The translations under genes and the position numbers were made by a program. DNA of 9,836 nucleotides, taken from positions 10,114-19,949 of the forward strand of contig DPHB01000067.1 in assembly GCA_003521845.1 (NCBI GenBank), in the 5' to 3' direction. The DNA comes from Oceanospirillaceae bacterium (lineage in GTDB: Bacteria > Pseudomonadota > Gammaproteobacteria > Pseudomonadales > Balneatricaceae). The notes under the pieces are model-generated. The model saw nothing but the letters and a program-made list of their open reading frames with translations, searched no databases and was not told the origin of the DNA. Positions 6,588-9,836 of this stretch are shown here, piece after piece (position 1 is the stretch's first letter; the number at the start of each line of letters is the position of its first letter).

Positions 6588-6994
6588 GCTGGTCTAGGCC
6601 AGGCGGCTAGCAAGGCCTCCATAACCGGTTGATTTGCCTTAGGCAAGGTATAATCAGCGCACTGTTGAGCCGCAACCCACACCAATGGCTGCCCCTCCAT
6701 ACCCTTAGGTATGCCCTCAAATTGGTGGATAGTATAAAACCGCAAGCTGACTTGCTTATCCGGATAGTCGTAACTAACATGTTGAAATAGTTGGCAATCT
6801 TGAGGATCGACATCAATACTTAGCTCCTCCTTAAGCTCTCGACTCAAGGCCTCACAAGCATCTTCCCCCACTTCCACCTTACCGCCAGGAAATTCCCATT
6901 TATCACCTTGATGCTGATGACTGGCTCTTTTTGCCAAGAGTATGCGCTCTTGCTTATCGACGATAATGCCAGCTACGACTTCGATTCTAGACAT
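6584..6994 (-). CDS. mutT: MutT 8-oxo-dGTP diphosphatase (Nudix hydrolase)
   Basis: This 136-residue Nudix hydrolase would convert 8-oxo-dGTP to the monophosphate plus pyrophosphate, preventing A:T to C:G transversions. WEFPGGKVE leads into the Nudix box G38-x5-E44-x7-R52-E-L-K-E-E-L-S-I60. The catalytic R-E and E-E pairs are present, but the usual Gly near the end is S59. N121 in LPKANQPV corresponds to the Asn that reads 8-oxoguanine in E. coli MutT, which supports MutT itself rather than a generic Nudix enzyme. In Pseudomonas the equivalent gene is often fused to a thiamine-phosphate-synthase-like domain; here the short form ends after the Nudix domain. AGG lies seven bases before the ATG. 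It follows argJ by 23 nt and is probably cotranscribed. The stop overlaps the MFS stop at TTAA. Confidence 0.92.
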   Translation of the reverse strand: MSRIEVVAGIIVDKQERILLAKRASHQHQGDKWEFPGGKVEVGEDACEALSRELKEELSIDVDPQDCQLFQHVSYDYPDKQVSLRFYTIHQFEGIPKGMEGQPLVWVAAQQCADYTLPKANQPVMEALLAAWPRPA

Positions 6995-7017
6995 CTGTAT
7001 ACCTATGTCTTGCCAGC

Positions 7018-8232
7018 TTAACTACGGTAATCTGCATTGATTCGCACATAGTCGTAAGACAAGTCTGTAGTCCACACGGTTTCGGCGCAGGCGCCACGCT
7101 GTAGGTCAACTTTGATAGTTATCTCTTCTAGGTCCATCACAGCTTGGCCCGCTGCTTCTGTATAGCATTTGGCCCGGCCACCATTGGCGACCAACAAGGC
7201 ATCGCCGAGATGAATAGTGAGAGCATCAACATCCAAGTTTTTAACACCGGCGTAACCCACTGCGGCAAGTATGCGACCCCAGTTAGGGTCAGCAGCAAAC
7301 AGGGCCGTTTTTACTAGCGGTGAATGGGCAATCGCATAAGCCACATCCAAGCACTCCTGTGAGTCGCCACCACCCACAACTTCGATGGCAATAAACTTGG
7401 TAGCACCTTCGCCATCACGCACGATAGCTTGGGCAAGTTGCTGCATAAGGCTAATAAGTGCGCTACGCAAGACGTCATAATCGGCGCTATCTTGCAACAG
7501 TTCCACACCACTGGCACCGGTGGCAACGAGAATGCAGGAATCATTGGTAGACATATCACCGTCTACGGTAATACGGTTAAAACTCAGTTCGCTGGCTTCT
7601 GCAACCAATTGCTGAGTTAACTGTGGTGACAATTTAATATCCGTAGCAACGTATGCCAGCATGGTCGCCATATTCGGTCGAATCATACCAGAACCTTTAG
7701 AAATACCACTTAAGGTAATGTCCTGACCAGCAATCGTTACTTTAACGCTAGCGCCCTTAGTGCGAGTATCGGTGGTCAAAATACCTTCTGCGGCATCATT
7801 CCAGCCCGTCGCTGTTAAATTTGCATAAGCGGCTGGCAGAGCATCTAACAGGCGCTCCATAGGAAGCGTTTCACCAATCACCCCGGTTGAGAAAGGCAAT
7901 ACTTGCGTGCTGGGCACACCGGCAAGCTCCGCCACTGCGGCACAGGTGGCCTTTGCATCCAACATACCTTGCTCGCCGGTACCAGCATTGGCGTTGCCAG
8001 TATTGACTACTAGCAACAAGGGCGCATCGAGCGCCAAATGCTCTCGACAAACATGCACGGGGGCAGCGCAAAAGGCATTCACAGTAAACACTCCCGCCAT
8101 GGTACTGCCTGGCTGTGCTTGCATAATTACCAAGTCTTTGCGACCTGCTGTTTTAATACCAGCACTAGCTGTACCTAGGGCAAAACCCCGTACTGGGTTA
8201 AATTTAACAGGATTGAAAGCTCCTACGGCCAT
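7018..8232 (-). CDS. argJ: ArgJ glutamate N-acetyltransferase / ornithine acetyltransferase
   Basis: ArgJ moves the acetyl group from N-acetylornithine to glutamate in arginine biosynthesis (the cyclic pathway) and may also use acetyl-CoA. It is made as a precursor that cuts itself into alpha and beta chains. Visible motifs, numbered from the chosen start: NTGNANAGTG (77-86), STGVIGE (115-121), TTDTRTK (153-159), and the cleavage site NMA|TML with T190 as the new N-terminal nucleophile. DPNWGRI follows in the beta chain, and the C-terminus ends TDLSYDYVRINADY. The 404-residue length matches the family. ATG 8232 is chosen because AAAAAGGA (8240-8247) lies seven bases upstream. An in-frame TTG at 8268 would add 12 unconserved residues and lacks support. 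The gene lies 95 nt after secA and 23 nt before mutT. Confidence 0.95.
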   Translation of the reverse strand: MAVGAFNPVKFNPVRGFALGTASAGIKTAGRKDLVIMQAQPGSTMAGVFTVNAFCAAPVHVCREHLALDAPLLLVVNTGNANAGTGEQGMLDAKATCAAVAELAGVPSTQVLPFSTGVIGETLPMERLLDALPAAYANLTATGWNDAAEGILTTDTRTKGASVKVTIAGQDITLSGISKGSGMIRPNMATMLAYVATDIKLSPQLTQQLVAEASELSFNRITVDGDMSTNDSCILVATGASGVELLQDSADYDVLRSALISLMQQLAQAIVRDGEGATKFIAIEVVGGGDSQECLDVAYAIAHSPLVKTALFAADPNWGRILAAVGYAGVKNLDVDALTIHLGDALLVANGGRAKCYTEAAGQAVMDLEEITIKVDLQRGACAETVWTTDLSYDYVRINADYRS

Positions 8233-8293
8233 GCTGGCGTCCTTTTTATTTGGTGATAAGTCGGGCAAGTATGGGATCTACTTGCAGCTATGC

Positions 8294-8318
8294 GGGGTCT
8301 GGCTGGCGCTCAGACCCC
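8294..8318 (-). other. Strong hairpin between secA and argJ
   Basis: GGGGTCTG (8294-8301) and CAGACCCC (8311-8318) form a perfect 8-bp stem with a 9-nt loop, starting 9 nt after the secA stop. No T-run follows on the minus strand, so a rho-independent terminator is not supported. It may protect the secA mRNA end, cause partial rho-dependent termination or be a lone REP-like unit. The rest of the 95-nt gap holds the argJ SD and no convincing promoter. Confidence 0.6.
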
Positions 8319-8327
8319 AAGGGGGGT

Positions 8328-9836
8328 TTAAACTAGCTTACCGTGACACTGCTTGTATTTCTTGCCAGAACCGCATGGGCAAGGCTCGTTACGGCCCACC
8401 TTTGCCGTCGCTTTCACAACTTCAGCGTCGCTTGAGGCTGCGTCTTGAGCAACCTGAGCGGCCGCTTGGGCTTGGGCGTGCTGGAACTGCATCGCCTTTT
8501 GTGCGGCTTCACGACGGGCCCGCTCTTCCGCTTCAATTTCTTCTGGTGAACGCACCTGTACATGAGAAAGAATACGTACTACGTCTTCCTTAATAGCAAA
8601 CAATAGGTGTTGGAATAGCTCAAACGACTCACGCTTGTATTCTTGCTTTGGGTTCTTTTGCGCATAGCCGCGTAGGTGAATACCCTGACGCAACATATCC
8701 ATGGTAGCCAAATGCTCTTTCCAACGGGCATCAATAACCTGCAGCATCACCTGTTTTTCAAAGGTACGAATTGGCTCAGCACCTACTACCTGTTCTTTGT
8801 TTTGATAATGCTCTTCGATGTTGGCTAAGACCTTTTCACGCAAGGCATCTTCATGCAAACGGTCGTCTTCATCCAACCACTGCTGTACGGGCATTTCGAT
8901 AGCAAACTGTGTATGTAGCTCGGTTTCTAAACCAGGCACATCCCATTGCTCGGCAAGGCTCTGCGGTGGTATATGGCTATCTACAGTGCTATTTACAACT
9001 TCTTCACGAATCTTAACGACCACGTCGCCAATTTCATCGGCACCCATCAAATCATTACGTTGCTCATAGATAACCGAACGCTGATCGTTAGCCACGTCAT
9101 CATATTCCAGCAACTGCTTACGAATATCAAAGTTACGGCCTTCCAGCTTACGCTGGGATTTTTCTACAGCATTGCTCACCATACGGTGCTCAATGGCTTC
9201 GCCTTTTTCCATGCCTAACTTTTGCATCAAGCCTTTGATGCGCTCGGGGGCAAAGATACGCAATAGATTGTCTTCCAATGACAAGAAGAAACGCGACGAA
9301 CCTGGGTCACCTTGACGACCGGCACGGCCACGCAACTGGTTATCGATACGACGTGACTCATGACGTTCCGTACCAATAATGTGCAAGCCACCTTGGGCTA
9401 ATACTAGGTCATGACGTATTTGCCACTCAGCACGTGCCGCTTGTATCTCAGCCTCACTAGCCTCTGCACCTAGGGCTTCTAGCTCGGCTTCTAGCTTGCC
9501 ACCAAGCACAATATCAGTACCACGGCCGGCCATGTTAGTGGCAATGGTGACAGCGCCTGGGCGGCCTGCTTGGGCAACGATCTGTGCTTCCTGTTCGTGT
9601 TGCTTAGCGTTAAGTACTTTATGATCAACACCTGCCTTATTTAGGGCTTGAGAAATCATTTCTGACATCTCGATAGAAGCGGTACCTACCAACACCGGAC
9701 GCTGTTCGCCCACGCAATAATCAATGTCCTTGATAATGGCATCAAATTTTTCTTCTAGGGTGAGGTAAACAAGGTCGTTTAGATCCTTACGCTTAACCTC
9801 GACATTGGTAGGAATCACCAATACGTCCAGGCCATA
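8328..9836 (-). CDS. secA: SecA preprotein translocase ATPase, C-terminal part (cut by window edge)
   Basis: SecA is the ATPase that drives unfolded preproteins through SecYEG across the inner membrane. Only the last 502 residues of about 900 are visible. The reading frame is open to the window end and begins YGLDVLVIPTN, at the start of the second nucleotide-binding domain. Visible, in order: VLVGTASIEMSE, NMAGRGTDIVLGG, then IIGTERHESRRIDNQLRGRAGRQGDPG, the DEAD-like helicase motif VI with its arginine finger. DARWKEHL in the helical scaffold follows, then an Ala/Gln-rich linker. The C-terminal SEC-C zinc motif is C-x-C-x8-C-H (GRNEPCPCGSGKKYKQCHGK), which binds SecB and the ribosome. The in-frame TTG at 9821 is internal, not a start. 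The protein shows no defect. It lies upstream of argJ in a probable operon. Confidence 0.97.
   Translation of the reverse strand, partial: YGLDVLVIPTNVEVKRKDLNDLVYLTLEEKFDAIIKDIDYCVGEQRPVLVGTASIEMSEMISQALNKAGVDHKVLNAKQHEQEAQIVAQAGRPGAVTIATNMAGRGTDIVLGGKLEAELEALGAEASEAEIQAARAEWQIRHDLVLAQGGLHIIGTERHESRRIDNQLRGRAGRQGDPGSSRFFLSLEDNLLRIFAPERIKGLMQKLGMEKGEAIEHRMVSNAVEKSQRKLEGRNFDIRKQLLEYDDVANDQRSVIYEQRNDLMGADEIGDVVVKIREEVVNSTVDSHIPPQSLAEQWDVPGLETELHTQFAIEMPVQQWLDEDDRLHEDALREKVLANIEEHYQNKEQVVGAEPIRTFEKQVMLQVIDARWKEHLATMDMLRQGIHLRGYAQKNPKQEYKRESFELFQHLLFAIKEDVVRILSHVQVRSPEEIEAEERARREAAQKAMQFQHAQAQAAAQVAQDAASSDAEVVKATAKVGRNEPCPCGSGKKYKQCHGKLV

Noticed and set aside
8233..8268. TTG start adding 12 residues to ArgJ
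   Set aside because: The ATG at 8232 has a strong SD at ideal spacing and gives the usual family length. The added residues are not conserved in ArgJ as I know it.
8294..8318. Hairpin after secA as a rho-independent terminator
   Set aside because: No T-run follows the stem on the transcribed strand, and argJ follows closely as in a read-through operon.
7907..8593. 228-codon plus-strand ORF over argJ and the secA end
   Set aside because: It is antisense to two well-recognised genes. The predicted protein has no family features and a low-complexity composition typical of shadow frames.
9819..9821. TTG at 9821 as a start of a separate helicase gene
   Set aside because: The frame stays open to the window edge and the upstream residues YGLDV fit SecA just before VIPTN, so this is an internal codon of secA.

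Overview
The window looks like ordinary chromosome from a gammaproteobacterium of moderate base composition. The main evidence is a block on the minus strand, in the order secA (C-terminal part only), argJ and mutT, which is a familiar order in Pseudomonas-like and marine gammaproteobacteria. The protein sequences fit this group, but I cannot name a genus. Nothing indicates a prophage, a CRISPR array or an insertion sequence with a transposase.

Layout from left to right. (1) 1-2163, plus strand: the molybdopterin-binding subunit of an IorB-type aldehyde/xanthine oxidase, with a Tat signal and a lipobox. (2) 2164-2421: a gene-free stretch holding a compact cluster of direct and inverted repeats. 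It can fold into several hairpins, two with intrinsic-terminator character, and resembles a REP/BIME-type element. (3) 2422-2790, plus strand: a small MarR-like winged-helix protein. Its 3' end overlaps by 81 bp the 3' end of a convergent three-gene minus-strand operon (4263 to 2710): GNAT acetyltransferase, a one-TM protein of unknown function, and a DedA-family membrane protein. The operon genes overlap by 4 and 8 bp. (4) 4264-4490: a divergent promoter region with an extended -10 promoter for the next gene and two small dyads. (5) 4491-6587, plus strand: an MFS transporter of YcaD-like type carrying a C-terminal extension of about 270 residues. The extension is built from acidic, Ala-rich repeats with a dominant 15-residue period that begin Pro-Glu/Asp. 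(6) 6584-9836, minus strand: mutT, argJ and secA. The mutT and MFS stop codons overlap tail to tail.

Most genes have clear housekeeping or general roles: protein export (SecA), arginine biosynthesis (ArgJ) and nucleotide-pool sanitation (MutT). The parts most worth a second look are the solenoid-like tail on the MFS transporter, the nested repeat cluster at 2169-2328, the 81-bp antisense overlap, and the unusual residues in the DedA protein. I see no complete new multi-gene system. The transporter with its repeat domain is the best candidate for something under-described.
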